From: Promethearchaeota archaeon
Lineage (GTDB): Archaea; Asgardarchaeota; Lokiarchaeia; Sigyniarchaeales; SOKP01
Reading direction: 5' to 3'
NCBI GenBank assembly: GCA_016839745.1
Contig: JAEOTS010000010.1
Location: 1 to 33,352 of the forward strand
Length of the DNA: 33,352 nt
Shown here: positions 1 through 8,522 of the stretch, in pieces
Layout of the letters: every line of letters begins with the position of its first letter
Numbering within the stretch: position 1 is the first letter of the stretch
Notes under the pieces: model-generated
Seen by the model: only the letters and a program-made list of their open reading frames with translations
Told to the model about the DNA's origin: nothing
Database searches by the model: none
Translations under genes and position numbers: made by a program

Positions 1-795
1 CCGGGTTGTTTAATTGGAACAGTAATTACATCAATTACAAACTGTCTAAAAGAAAGAGGCCTCACTTCTAAAGATTATGCCATTGTATCTGGCATAGGAT
101 GTACTGGTCGATCTAGTGGCTGTTTTAAAGCACCTGCCTTCCATACTACACATGGGAGAGCCATACCTTTTGCAACAGGTATAAAATTAGCAAATCCTAA
201 ATTAAAGGTCATAGTTCTATCGGGAGATGGAGACCTTTTTGCTATTGGTGGGAATCATTTTATCCACGCGGCTAGAAGAAATATAGAGCTAACTGTTCTC
301 TGCATAAATAATAATATATATGGCATGACGGGTGGGCAAGTAGCCCCTACAAGTCAGATTGGCGACATTACTGCAACAACACCATATGGAAATGTGGAAC
401 CTCCCTTTAATTTGGTAAGTCTGGCAGCTGCGTCAGGAGCGACATATGTTGCTAGATGGCCTGCATATGACACACTTAGATTACAAAAAAGTATTTTAAA
501 ATGTATAGATAATCAAGGATTTAGTTTTATAGAAGTACTTGCTCCTTGTTTTGTCCAATATGGGTCTAAAAATAAATTAGGCGATGCTGTAGAAATGTTA
601 GAATGGTTAAAAAAGCAAATTAGGATTAAGCTTGATTGGCCCCCTCATCAGGCAACTTTTGATTTTAAGAAAGGGATTATTATTTGTGGAGAATTTGTAG
701 AAGAGGAGCGAGAAGGATTTAGCAAAAAAATAGAGCAAGTTCGAATTAATGCACAAAATAAGAAAATAGTAAGAGAAATTAAAGATAGTGACTGA
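1..795 (+). CDS. korB: 2-oxoacid:ferredoxin oxidoreductase, beta subunit (KorB-like), 5' end missing
   Basis: Frame 1 is open from the first base to TGA at 793-795, so the gene enters the window already started. The protein binds thiamine diphosphate in the beta subunit of a 2-oxoacid:ferredoxin oxidoreductase (2-oxoglutarate type most likely), which makes acyl-CoA, CO2 and reduced ferredoxin. The visible part begins at the PGC region and keeps the whole TPP motif in normal order: GDGD (bases about 226-237), a helix, then NNN-YGMTGGQ (about 307-342). The C-terminal part carries the usual EVLAPC segment. It overlaps hdrA by 8 bp if that gene starts at GTG 788, or ends 4 bp before ATG 800. This suggests a korAB-hdrA transcript delivering electrons to HdrA. 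The exact 2-oxoacid cannot be told from this fragment. Its normal order contrasts with the permuted PorB at 10763-11848. Confidence 0.9.
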   Translation, partial: PGCLIGTVITSITNCLKERGLTSKDYAIVSGIGCTGRSSGCFKAPAFHTTHGRAIPFATGIKLANPKLKVIVLSGDGDLFAIGGNHFIHAARRNIELTVLCINNNIYGMTGGQVAPTSQIGDITATTPYGNVEPPFNLVSLAAASGATYVARWPAYDTLRLQKSILKCIDNQGFSFIEVLAPCFVQYGSKNKLGDAVEMLEWLKKQIRIKLDWPPHQATFDFKKGIIICGEFVEEEREGFSKKIEQVRINAQNKKIVREIKDSD

Positions 796-799
796 ACAT

Positions 800-3151
800 A
801 TGACTGAAAGTGATAATACACCTGATATCGAACCTAATATCGGAGTTTTCCTATGTAAATGCGGTAAAAATATCGGTGGAACTGTTGATATTGATCAATT
901 AGCTAGGGAAATTGAAAAAGATACAAGAGTCAAACTAGTTCAAGTTAATACCTATACTTGTTCTGATCCCGGGCAAGTAGAAATCGAAACAGCAATTAAA
1001 GAGCAAGGTGTAGAGAAGATAGTTGTAGCAGCATGTTCCCCGAGATTGCATGGACCAACCTGGAAAAAGCTTTTAAGACGAGTTGGAATAAATCCTTCGC
1101 TAGTAGAAGTTGCTAATCTCCGAGAACAGTGTAGTTGGGTACATCTTTCAGAGAAAGAAGAAGCGACTAAAAAGGCAAAAGAAATCCTTGAAATGGCAAT
1201 CGCTAAAGCTGAGTTATTAGAAGCAATTGATGATATTGTTGTTCCCATTACACGAAGAGTTTTAATTATTGGAGGAGGAGTAGCAGGAATTCAGGCTGCA
1301 TTAGATTTAGCTGATGAATTTGAAGTTATTCTTGTTGAAAAATCACCTACTATTGGAGGAAAGATGGCTCTCATCGATAAGACTTTTCCAACTATGGATT
1401 GTTCAATCTGTATTTTAGGTCCCAAAATGGCTGATGTAGGTAATCATGAAAATATTAATTTAATTTCCTGTGCTGAAGTTACAAATATATCTGGATATAT
1501 TGGTAATTTTGAGATAACAATTAAAAAACATCCCCGCTATGTAGATGAAAACCTTTGTACTGCATGTGGGGATTGCGTTTCAATCTGCCCTGAAAACGTT
1601 ATTGATGAGTACTCTGGCAACTTAGGTTGGAGGAAAGCAATATATATCCCTTATCCTCAAGCAGTACCAGCTTGTTATATAATCGATGAAAAGAGCTGTT
1701 TAGGGCTTTCTCCTTTAGCTTGTGGAAAATGTGTTCCTGAATGCGAAAAAGAAGCTATAATTTATGAGGACTCCGAAAAAACCTTTAATTTTAAAGTTGG
1801 AGCTATTATTATCGCAGTAGGCTTTGAACTTTTTGATGCCTCTAAACTCCCAGAATATGGATGGAATAATTATTCTAACGTTATAACAACCTTTGAATTT
1901 GAAAGGTTAATTAATGCTGCAGGACCTACAAACGGAGAACTTGTACGTCCCAGTGATCTAAAGAAACCAAAAAAAGTTGCTTTTATCAATTGTGTAGGAT
2001 CGCGTGATAAACGATTCAATCCATACTGTTCTAACTTCTGTTGCATGGAAAGTATAAAGGATAGCCTTTTGATAAAAGAGCATTGGCCTGACGTTGAGGT
2101 TACTATATTTTTTATTGATATTAGGGCTTTTGGTAAAGGATTTGAAGAATTATATTCACGTTCAAGAGAAGAAGGTGTTCTTTTTATACGTGGACGCCCT
2201 GGTCAAATTAAGGAAAATCCTATAACTAAAAATCTTAAAGTGAATGTTGAAGATATAAGCACTGGAACAATCCTCTCTGAAGAATTTGACTTAGTAGTCC
2301 TTTCTATAGGAGTGGAAGGCTCATCCGAATCTATTCCTTTTCCTGTTGCCAAGGATTCAAAAGGATTTTATATTGAAGCACATCCTAAACTTCGTCCAGT
2401 GGATACTCCGACTGATGGTATTTTCATTGCTGGGGGAGCAGAATCGCCAAAAGATATTAGGGAAACAGTTACACAAGCTAGTGCTGCAGCAGGACGCTGT
2501 GGAAATCTGCTTTCAGAAGATGAGTTCCATGTAGAACCTTTATATGCATTTGTAGATATAGAAAAATGTACTAGTTGTGGAACTTGTGTATCTCGTTGTC
2601 CTTACGGAGCTATTAGTGTTGATCGAGAAAAAAAATCACCAGCCCGAATCATTCCAGTATTATGTAAAGGTTGTGGTACATGTGCTGCAGATTGCCCTAC
2701 AGATGCTATAACTATGACAAATTTTACAGATGCTATGATCCTTAGACAAATTGATATAGCTCTTCGTGAAAATGCTTCAAAAAAAGTATTGGTCTTCGCT
2801 TGTAATTGGTGCTCATATGCGGGAGCTGATTTAGCTGGGACAAGTCGTATTCAATATCCAACTAATACGAGGATTGTTAGAACTATGTGTTCAGGACGCG
2901 TAAAAGTTTCCTTCATTAAGCACTGTTTTAACCATGGAGCTGGAGCTGTTATGTTGACTGGATGTCATCCACAAGATTGTCATTATATTTCTGGAAATGA
3001 CTTTGCCATAAAACGAGAAAAAAAAATTAGAAGTTGGATGAAGAAAAATAAAATTTCTGATGAGAGATTTGTCATTGAATGGATCTCTGCAGCAGAAGGA
3101 AAAAGATTTGCCGATGTTGTTTCGCAAGTAAGTAAAATTACTCTAAAATAA
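800..3151 (+). CDS. hdrA: HdrA-MvhD fusion: heterodisulfide reductase subunit A with C-terminal MvhD domain
   Basis: Large soluble FAD/iron-sulfur protein of the HdrA family, the flavin-based electron-bifurcating or confurcating subunit of heterodisulfide reductase-type complexes. Numbering is from the in-frame GTG at 788; ATG 800 is equally possible and is used here. The N-terminal HdrA domain has CKCGKN (23-28) and AACSPRLHG (81-89). The FAD site is IGGGVAGIQAALDLAD (161-176), followed by PTMDCSICILGPKM (201-214). A ferredoxin insert CTACGDCVSICP starts at 257, and CGKCVPEC is near 312. A second pair, CTSCGTCVSRCP and CKGCGTCAADCP, lies near 594-640. The last ~120 residues match MvhD (FACNWCSYAGADLAG; TGCHPQDCHY), normally a separate hydrogenase-linked [2Fe-2S] protein. 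No hydrogenase or HdrBC genes are visible here. Immediate linkage to korB suggests 2-oxoacid-derived ferredoxin as partner. All redox positions are Cys; no in-frame TGA is present. Confidence 0.93.
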   Translation: MTESDNTPDIEPNIGVFLCKCGKNIGGTVDIDQLAREIEKDTRVKLVQVNTYTCSDPGQVEIETAIKEQGVEKIVVAACSPRLHGPTWKKLLRRVGINPSLVEVANLREQCSWVHLSEKEEATKKAKEILEMAIAKAELLEAIDDIVVPITRRVLIIGGGVAGIQAALDLADEFEVILVEKSPTIGGKMALIDKTFPTMDCSICILGPKMADVGNHENINLISCAEVTNISGYIGNFEITIKKHPRYVDENLCTACGDCVSICPENVIDEYSGNLGWRKAIYIPYPQAVPACYIIDEKSCLGLSPLACGKCVPECEKEAIIYEDSEKTFNFKVGAIIIAVGFELFDASKLPEYGWNNYSNVITTFEFERLINAAGPTNGELVRPSDLKKPKKVAFINCVGSRDKRFNPYCSNFCCMESIKDSLLIKEHWPDVEVTIFFIDIRAFGKGFEELYSRSREEGVLFIRGRPGQIKENPITKNLKVNVEDISTGTILSEEFDLVVLSIGVEGSSESIPFPVAKDSKGFYIEAHPKLRPVDTPTDGIFIAGGAESPKDIRETVTQASAAAGRCGNLLSEDEFHVEPLYAFVDIEKCTSCGTCVSRCPYGAISVDREKKSPARIIPVLCKGCGTCAADCPTDAITMTNFTDAMILRQIDIALRENASKKVLVFACNWCSYAGADLAGTSRIQYPTNTRIVRTMCSGRVKVSFIKHCFNHGAGAVMLTGCHPQDCHYISGNDFAIKREKKIRSWMKKNKISDERFVIEWISAAEGKRFADVVSQVSKITLK

Positions 3152-3152
3152 A

Positions 3153-3174
3153 TTTTCCTTTTTTGCTTTTCCTT
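3153..3174 (+). terminator. T-rich transcription terminator after hdrA
   Basis: T-rich stretch directly after the hdrA stop codon, with three T-runs broken by CC and GC. Archaeal RNA polymerase terminates at such T-tracts without a hairpin. No strong stem-loop is seen. Confidence 0.4.
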
Positions 3175-3278
3175 AAATAATTTGAATTTTTAGATATTAA
3201 GGGGATTACTCTACTACAATTTTCAGATATTTTAATTAATCTTTTACAAGGATGTAAAAACTTTTATTCTAAATAATA

Positions 3279-3289
3279 ATATATTTTAT
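3279..3289 (+). promoter_or_regulatory. TATA box upstream of DUF3303-like gene
   Basis: ATATATTTTAT lies about 27 bases before 3310, the distance expected between an archaeal TATA box and the transcription start. It implies a leaderless or very short leader transcript for the small gene that follows. Confidence 0.4.
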
Positions 3290-3321
3290 TACACCAATTT
3301 TAGAGTCGGGTGAAATTTGAA

Positions 3322-3630
3322 ATGTTGTTTATTATATATTATGAAATAGATCCAAATTTAGATCCAGCAGATATGCTAACTGCTTATCAAAAAGTTCAAG
3401 AAGCTGGAGTTGAATTGGAAAAATGGGAAACAACTGGCTGGTGGATAACTCCAGAAGATTGGGGTGTCGCTATAGTAGAAAGCGACAGCGTGGATGATAT
3501 GATGAAAAATGTCTATCAATGGAAATTAGCATTACCAGGCTTTTTTACTAAATATACTGTCTCCCCCGTTGCAGAAGTAGAACAGGCAGTTCCAATGCTA
3601 GCCAAAATCATAAGAAAATTTAGAAAATAA
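3322..3630 (+). CDS. Small DUF3303-like alpha/beta protein
   Basis: Short soluble protein of 102 residues (106 if GTG 3310 is used). I chose ATG 3322 because GGTGA at 3309-3313 sits 8 bases upstream as a ribosome site. It begins with a hydrophobic strand (MLFIIYYEI), followed by a helix, a GWWITPEDWGVAIVES strand-turn-strand, and a Trp-containing helix. This layout resembles DUF3303 and other ferredoxin-fold dimeric alpha-beta-barrel proteins. No catalytic residues can be assigned and no function is claimed. It follows hdrA after a T-rich gap and its own TATA box, so it is probably transcribed alone. It converges with the acyl-CoA synthetase gene. Confidence 0.65.
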   Translation: MLFIIYYEIDPNLDPADMLTAYQKVQEAGVELEKWETTGWWITPEDWGVAIVESDSVDDMMKNVYQWKLALPGFFTKYTVSPVAEVEQAVPMLAKIIRKFRK

Positions 3631-3674
3631 TTTATTAACAAAGAAAATAATATTTGTTAGTACTTACTTCAAAT

Positions 3675-3696
3675 GTTATTTTTCCTTTTTTTTTAT
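3675..3696 (+). terminator. T-rich terminator between convergent genes
   Basis: Long T-tract interrupted by CC between the stop of the DUF3303-like gene and the stop of the opposing acyl-CoA synthetase gene. It is oriented to end the + strand transcript. Confidence 0.4.
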
Positions 3697-3699
3697 CCT

Positions 3700-5142
3700 T
3701 TATTTGCTCTTCTTTTTATCTAATTTTTCATTAAAATGTGAGATTTTAGATAATAACGGTAGAAATTCTTGTGGGTCTCCAAAAATGGGTACTTTGTTTT
3801 CTTTAACTTTAGTGAGAAATTCATTAATTGGTTTAGGACGAGTAAGATGCTGTGTAACTAAAATAAGTGGTTTATTGTGTTTGTGACCAAGAGCTAGACT
3901 ATCAAAAAAAATATTGAAAAATCCCTCGGGATCTTTTATCCTCGGAGGCAATGTAAGATAAAATCCAGGTAAATCTATAACGAGTCCATCGATGATATTA
4001 TCTGATAATACAAGATCAATAACTTCTTTAACAATATCAATAGCAAAGAATTGGGCGGCAAAATCGAGTGGATTATTAGGACTTGTGCCAGCCATAAAAA
4101 ACTTCTTTGAAATCTCGCTTTGCATCTCAGGGGAAAACGGAGGGACTTCTAATCCTAATGTTTCAATTAAATCGGCTAAAACAACCCCATAACCTCCGGA
4201 AATACTTATTATAGCTAGACTTCGTAGTTTAAAGACACCATAACAATCAATTAAACGAGCTGCATGAAGTAGCTGCTCTAAAGAATCAACTTCGATGATA
4301 TTATATTGGAGAAAGAAATTTTTCCAGATTTTATTATCACCTGATATTGAAGCTGTGTGAGTTTTAGCTGCAACAGCTCCTCTTTCGCTTTTTCCACCTT
4401 TTAGAACTATTATCGGTTTGGTGTTATTTCTAAGAATTGCTTTTAGGGTATTTATCCGACCTTCTTTAATTCCTTCGAGATAGCATAGAATAATTTCAGT
4501 TTCTGGATCTTCTATTAAAAAAGAGAGAAGGTCAACAAAATCTAGATCAGCGCCATTTCCAAACGAAAAAACTTTTGAAAAATTAATACCTAATTCTATA
4601 GAGGAATAGATAGCAATGTTGCATATTCCCCCAGATTGAGCAATAAATCCAATATTTCCGCGAATTGATGGGAACCCTGGACGCCAAGCGACCCCTATCT
4701 TAGGATAAAATAATCCTAATCCATTCGGCCCTAAAATTCTTACTTTATTTTTGGCTCTTCTTAGCAGTTCTTTTTCTAACTCAACACCTTTCTCTGTTCC
4801 GGCGTCTGAAAACTCTGATGTAAAAACCGTGACCAATTTTACTCCTTTTTCTACGCATTCATCCATCACTTCCAACACCTTCTTTGCTGGAATTGCGATA
4901 AATGCGAACTCTATTGCTTCTGGGATATCGAGGATTGAAGCATAAATATTTTCTTTCGGAAAATTTGGGATTTCTTCAGCATTAGGATGTACCGCGTATA
5001 TATTACCTTTAAACATATATTGGTGGTTTCTTAAAAAGAAATAATCTCTCTTTTTTGAGGCTCCTATAACCGCAATAGATCTAATATTGTTAATAAAAGA
5101 TACATCTTTTACATCGATGTCCTTATTCTCTATGTTCCCCAT
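3700..5142 (-). CDS. Acyl-CoA synthetase (ADP/NDP-forming), alpha subunit
   Basis: Alpha chain of the NDP-forming acyl-CoA synthetase family (acetyl-CoA synthetase, ADP-forming). It converts acyl-CoA + ADP + Pi to acid + CoA + ATP, the archaeal energy-conserving step after 2-oxoacid oxidation. The N-terminal CoA-binding Rossmann domain shows IAVIGASK (23-30). The middle ligase domain has RILGPNGLGLF (135-145) and FIAQSGG (166-172). THTASISG (261-268) contains His262 at the place of the phosphorylated His of the family, and Glu223 in YLEG matches the assisting Glu. The length (480 aa) is near the usual ~460 for a stand-alone alpha subunit. The ATP-grasp beta subunit is not fused and not in this window, so it must be encoded elsewhere. 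The gene has its own promoter and reads towards the DUF3303-like gene. Confidence 0.88.
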   Translation of the reverse strand: MGNIENKDIDVKDVSFINNIRSIAVIGASKKRDYFFLRNHQYMFKGNIYAVHPNAEEIPNFPKENIYASILDIPEAIEFAFIAIPAKKVLEVMDECVEKGVKLVTVFTSEFSDAGTEKGVELEKELLRRAKNKVRILGPNGLGLFYPKIGVAWRPGFPSIRGNIGFIAQSGGICNIAIYSSIELGINFSKVFSFGNGADLDFVDLLSFLIEDPETEIILCYLEGIKEGRINTLKAILRNNTKPIIVLKGGKSERGAVAAKTHTASISGDNKIWKNFFLQYNIIEVDSLEQLLHAARLIDCYGVFKLRSLAIISISGGYGVVLADLIETLGLEVPPFSPEMQSEISKKFFMAGTSPNNPLDFAAQFFAIDIVKEVIDLVLSDNIIDGLVIDLPGFYLTLPPRIKDPEGFFNIFFDSLALGHKHNKPLILVTQHLTRPKPINEFLTKVKENKVPIFGDPQEFLPLLSKISHFNEKLDKKKSK

Positions 5143-5173
5143 TATTATTTTAAAATTAAAGATGAGATTAATA

Positions 5174-5182
5174 GTTTATAAA
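5174..5182 (-). promoter_or_regulatory. TATA box for acyl-CoA synthetase alpha gene
   Basis: On the minus strand TTTATAAAC lies about 36 bases before the ATG at 5142, giving a predicted start of transcription near 5150 and a leader of about 10 bases. Confidence 0.4.
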
Positions 5183-5222
5183 AAAAAAAAATAAAATGTA
5201 AAATAGAAAAAAGGTCTCAAAT

Positions 5223-5918
5223 CTAGCTTCTGAAAATTTCTTCGGACAGTTTCTGAATAAAATCGTCAAATTGTTCTGGGTGATATTCTACACCCAGAAA
5301 GGGTTTTATTAGTAATGGGATCTCAGAGGGGTTTACAAATACTGGCAGAAGTCTAATTCTTTCTTCTTGACTCAATTGTATTGCCGCTCCCCTCTCTAAT
5401 TTAACTGATTTTGAATCGTAAGAATGTTGAGAACAAAAGAGTACAAACACTTTTGACTTTTCTAGATTATCCTCCATATATTCTATAATATTTTGACCAC
5501 TATCTTTTTCCCAGTAATAAACATTAGATATTTCTGGATGACCTTCTAATTTTTTGGCAATCTCTTTAATTCTGAAGAAATCTGTATCTACAGTTGAATA
5601 GCTCAGAAAGATGTTAAAATCAAGTTTAGTTCCTGTTACTGCAGCTTTTACTATTCGAGCGAATTGTTGTACCCGAACGGTAGCTTCTCCTAATGCCTCT
5701 TGATTTCCGGTTTTTAAGAATTCACCTAGTTTTCCTAATACTTTTTCCATCAATTTTGCTTCTTCGATCAATACACGATTACTACTAGCTTTACACGCAT
5801 ATATCACATCGACTAACCAAAATAATTGGTCTCGAAATTGTCCCTGCGGAGGTCTTGTTTCTAATAATTTAGAAATTTTTTCCAGTGATTTGTCAGCCTG
5901 ATTTGAGTTCTCTTCCAT
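5223..5918 (-). CDS. TIR-domain protein with N-terminal helical domain
   Basis: Soluble 231-residue protein. Residues 1-97 are predicted helical with no recognised domain. Residues ~100-230 form a TIR domain: strand A with FNIFLSYSTVDTDFF (101-115), YYWEKDSGQN (134-143), the KVFVLFCSQHS strand (156-166), and VKLERGAA (172-179). Glu175 sits where catalytic Glu occurs in NAD-cleaving TIR enzymes, so NADase or NAD-derived signal activity is plausible. Archaeal and bacterial TIR proteins act in anti-phage signalling or as effectors; which applies here is unknown. No STING, Thoeris ThsA, CBASS, SIR2 or nuclease partner is next to it. The neighbours are an acyl-CoA synthetase gene (same strand, 80 bp downstream) and a divergent eIF2B-like gene. 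A pure scaffold role is the alternative. Confidence 0.82.
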   Translation of the reverse strand: MEENSNQADKSLEKISKLLETRPPQGQFRDQLFWLVDVIYACKASSNRVLIEEAKLMEKVLGKLGEFLKTGNQEALGEATVRVQQFARIVKAAVTGTKLDFNIFLSYSTVDTDFFRIKEIAKKLEGHPEISNVYYWEKDSGQNIIEYMEDNLEKSKVFVLFCSQHSYDSKSVKLERGAAIQLSQEERIRLLPVFVNPSEIPLLIKPFLGVEYHPEQFDDFIQKLSEEIFRS

Positions 5919-5973
5919 AATATATTAACTTTAATTAATAATTTAAGAGATTCAAAATTCTTAATTCATTTAA

Positions 5974-5983
5974 AAAATATATA
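5974..5983 (+). promoter_or_regulatory. TATA box for eIF2B-like gene
   Basis: AAAATATATA lies about 41 bases upstream of ATG 6020, predicting transcription from about 6005. It sits in the ~100-bp divergent region shared with the TIR gene. Confidence 0.4.
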
Positions 5984-6019
5984 GTTAATATTAAAAGGTT
6001 GATTATTCAATAACTGATC

Positions 6020-6940
6020 ATGATTACTAAGCCAATTTATCGCATGATTCGCGATTTGCATCTAGATAAAACATCTGGAGCGAGTGAATTAATTGATATT
6101 GCCTTAGATATATTAAAAATCCTGCTTGATTCCATAAAAGACCCACAAATGGATATTAAAGATGTCATACTTGAATTATCTCGTGAATTACTAAATGTAC
6201 GTCCCAGTATGGCACCTATTATCAACACTATAGGATATTTCCTTCATGATCTGGAGTCGTATACTAAAAAAGATCTTCTAGAAAGATTTACCGAATTTCC
6301 TCAATGGAGAGAACGAAGTAAAACCGCTTTATTATCGTCATTTCGTTCATTCTTGGATAATTATAGGGGAAAACGCCTTAATATTATGTTAATTTCTTAC
6401 AGCACGACAATTATTAAATGTCTAAAAGAAGAAAAAACAAGCGATTTTACTTTTTATGTTTTAGAGGCGCGCCCTTTACTTGAAGGACGTCGAACAGCAG
6501 AAATATTATCTTCAGATTATGAAACTCATCTAATTACAGATTCCTCAATGGGCAAGTTTATTAAATCTGTGGATATCGTACTTCTCGGGATTGATAGCAT
6601 ATTGCGAGACGGCTCGATTGTAAATAAAATAGGAAGTCATCCTTTAGCGTGTATAGCCGCGAATAACAACAAAAAAGTTTTTGCAGTTGGAGATTCTTAT
6701 AAATATAATCTAAAAAGTCATTATGGAAAAGAAATTATAGTCGAAGACAAGCCAATTTACGAGGTTTATAGTAAAAAGATTAAAAAACAATTATTACATG
6801 TTCATAATTATTATTTCGATATAACTCCTTCAAAATATCTAAGCGGCATAATCTCTGATTTAGGCACGTTAACAATACCTGAGTTCTTAGGAAAAGTAGT
6901 AAAAGTTATTCCATTGAACTGGTTTAAATCCTTTCTTTAA
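6020..6940 (+). CDS. eIF2B alpha/beta/delta family protein (initiation-factor-2B / ribose-1,5-bisphosphate isomerase-like)
   Basis: 306-residue member of the IF-2B superfamily. The N-terminal ~120 residues are helical. The C-terminal Rossmann-like half has LEARPLLEGRRTAEIL, DSSMGKFI, VDIVLLGIDSILRDGSIVNKIGS and ACIAANNNKKVFAVGDSY, the family core. In archaea this superfamily includes aIF2B-like regulatory proteins, ribose-1,5-bisphosphate isomerase (AMP salvage) and 5-methylthioribose-1-phosphate isomerase. The usual catalytic Cys of the isomerases, expected before the GRR-type motif, is not evident: the segment reads VLEARPLLEGRR. This favours a non-isomerase or regulatory role, but I cannot settle it. 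It starts at ATG 6020, is divergent from the TIR gene, and is followed by the convergent MFS gene 32 bp away. Confidence 0.75.
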   Translation: MITKPIYRMIRDLHLDKTSGASELIDIALDILKILLDSIKDPQMDIKDVILELSRELLNVRPSMAPIINTIGYFLHDLESYTKKDLLERFTEFPQWRERSKTALLSSFRSFLDNYRGKRLNIMLISYSTTIIKCLKEEKTSDFTFYVLEARPLLEGRRTAEILSSDYETHLITDSSMGKFIKSVDIVLLGIDSILRDGSIVNKIGSHPLACIAANNNKKVFAVGDSYKYNLKSHYGKEIIVEDKPIYEVYSKKIKKQLLHVHNYYFDITPSKYLSGIISDLGTLTIPEFLGKVVKVIPLNWFKSFL

Positions 6941-6972
6941 TGTAAGGAGTGCTTAGGTTTGAATATGCTTAA

Positions 6973-8253
6973 TTATGTATCTACTTTTTCAGCCATATAA
7001 GACTTCAAAGCTTTAATCGCAATAGCGTATAGAGGTATGACTGATAATTCGATAAAGATTGAAATTACAAAAGGTGCAGTTGGACCAATACTATCATAAG
7101 CAAATCCTCCGATTATGGGACCTAAAACCGCACCGAGCAAACTTAACCACTGAGCCGCTCCAAAAACCTTTCCACGATGAATTTTTGATATGCGGCTAAG
7201 AATATTCTGTAAAATCAAGTTTCCTCCCCACGCAAAAGTTGAATCGAAGAGTAAAAGAAGTCCAAACATATAACCCGATGTTGAATTAATTATTAACCAT
7301 GTCACAAATGCACCTAGGCTACTCACAAAAGCCATTCCTAGTACAGGATTAATTTTATCAGCAATCTTGCCTAATTTAGGTGCTAATAAAAGTGAGATAA
7401 TTTGACTTGGGAAATAGATTATCATTACGAGCGTGGGATCTAAAACCTCTAATTCTTCGATTAAATATACTTGAAAGTAAGGATACGCTAACGATTGATT
7501 AATGTTGCTGGTCATAAAAGCAAGGACTAAAACGCTGAATCCGATAAAGAATCCAATTGCTAGATTATTTCTAGACTTCAAAAGAGTCTCAGATATGACT
7601 GGCTCCTTGGAGACTATACTTGATTCTACCGAAGAGGGAAATAAATTAAATATGTGCTTATCGAATGTTAATTTTTCGTCCACTTTCAAATTGAATACAA
7701 TTCCTCCAAAAATATTTGATGCGGCGAATATTAATAAAGGACTGTAAACTAAAAACAGATTCTCCGGAACAAACAAATTCGCTAACCAAAATATAATAAA
7801 ACTTATGATTGATCCAACCGCGTTTCCTTTACCTATCATTCCTCCACGTTTTCCGAAAGCGAATGAGCGATTAGCTTTATTTGATTTTTCCGAAATTAAT
7901 GTATCTAAAGGTGTCCAAAAAAAACCAACAAAAAAACCTAATACAAACATACCTGCAGTAAATAAAACAAAAGAGGAAACGAGAATTCCTATATACATAA
8001 GAATATAACAAGTACCACGTCCAAAGCTACCAATCAAGATTAACACTTTCTTTGAAACGCGGTCAGTCAAATAACCTACAATCGGCGCACTAAGCAACCC
8101 CCCGATCATTTGTATTGAAAAAGCAACACCTAATTCCGTTTTTGAAACTCCTAATAATTGAACTGTGACATAAGGTATTAAAAATGAAAAAAAGAAGAAC
8201 CCCATACTATTCCAAAAGATAATTTTTATCATTGGTATAAAGTCTGGAGTCAT
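6973..8253 (-). CDS. MFS transporter
   Basis: 426-residue major facilitator superfamily permease with about 12 hydrophobic segments. The conserved loop after TM2 reads GYLTDRVSKK. There is a central cytoplasmic loop near residues 195-230 (KVDEKLTFDKHIF and a Ser-rich stretch), and TM7-12 end with IYAIAIKALKSY-like sequence. The substrate is unknown. ATG 8253 is the only canonical start. The frame stays open for 37 further codons upstream (8254-8364) with a polar Asn/Glu-rich sequence but no ATG, GTG or TTG, so the N-terminal tail may be longer than annotated. It converges with the eIF2B-like gene and is divergent from porGD. Confidence 0.88.
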   Translation of the reverse strand: MTPDFIPMIKIIFWNSMGFFFFSFLIPYVTVQLLGVSKTELGVAFSIQMIGGLLSAPIVGYLTDRVSKKVLILIGSFGRGTCYILMYIGILVSSFVLFTAGMFVLGFFVGFFWTPLDTLISEKSNKANRSFAFGKRGGMIGKGNAVGSIISFIIFWLANLFVPENLFLVYSPLLIFAASNIFGGIVFNLKVDEKLTFDKHIFNLFPSSVESSIVSKEPVISETLLKSRNNLAIGFFIGFSVLVLAFMTSNINQSLAYPYFQVYLIEELEVLDPTLVMIIYFPSQIISLLLAPKLGKIADKINPVLGMAFVSSLGAFVTWLIINSTSGYMFGLLLLFDSTFAWGGNLILQNILSRISKIHRGKVFGAAQWLSLLGAVLGPIIGGFAYDSIGPTAPFVISIFIELSVIPLYAIAIKALKSYMAEKVDT

Positions 8254-8522
8254 TTTTGCATTATTTTCATCCTCTTGTCCATTAGGCTTAATGTTGTCTA
8301 ATTTTAGCTCATTGGGAGTGCTAATCGTATCAGAATGATTTTCAATATTCGAATTTTTTACCAGTTAGAAAGCACCATTTTTACTATTATATTTGAAAAA
8401 GAGCCATATCCTAAATACTTCATCATTTCAGCACAAAAAAGATGATTATCAATTAAAGTGAATAAACTTTTTTTGGTAGTTATACTAGTCTTATTACAAT
8501 TTGATATTTTGAAAATAAAAAC

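Noticed and set aside
788..3151. Possible selenocysteine codons in the HdrA-MvhD fusion, since some archaeal HdrA and VhuD proteins contain Sec.
   Set aside because: No in-frame TGA lies within the gene; the relevant redox positions are ordinary Cys codons.
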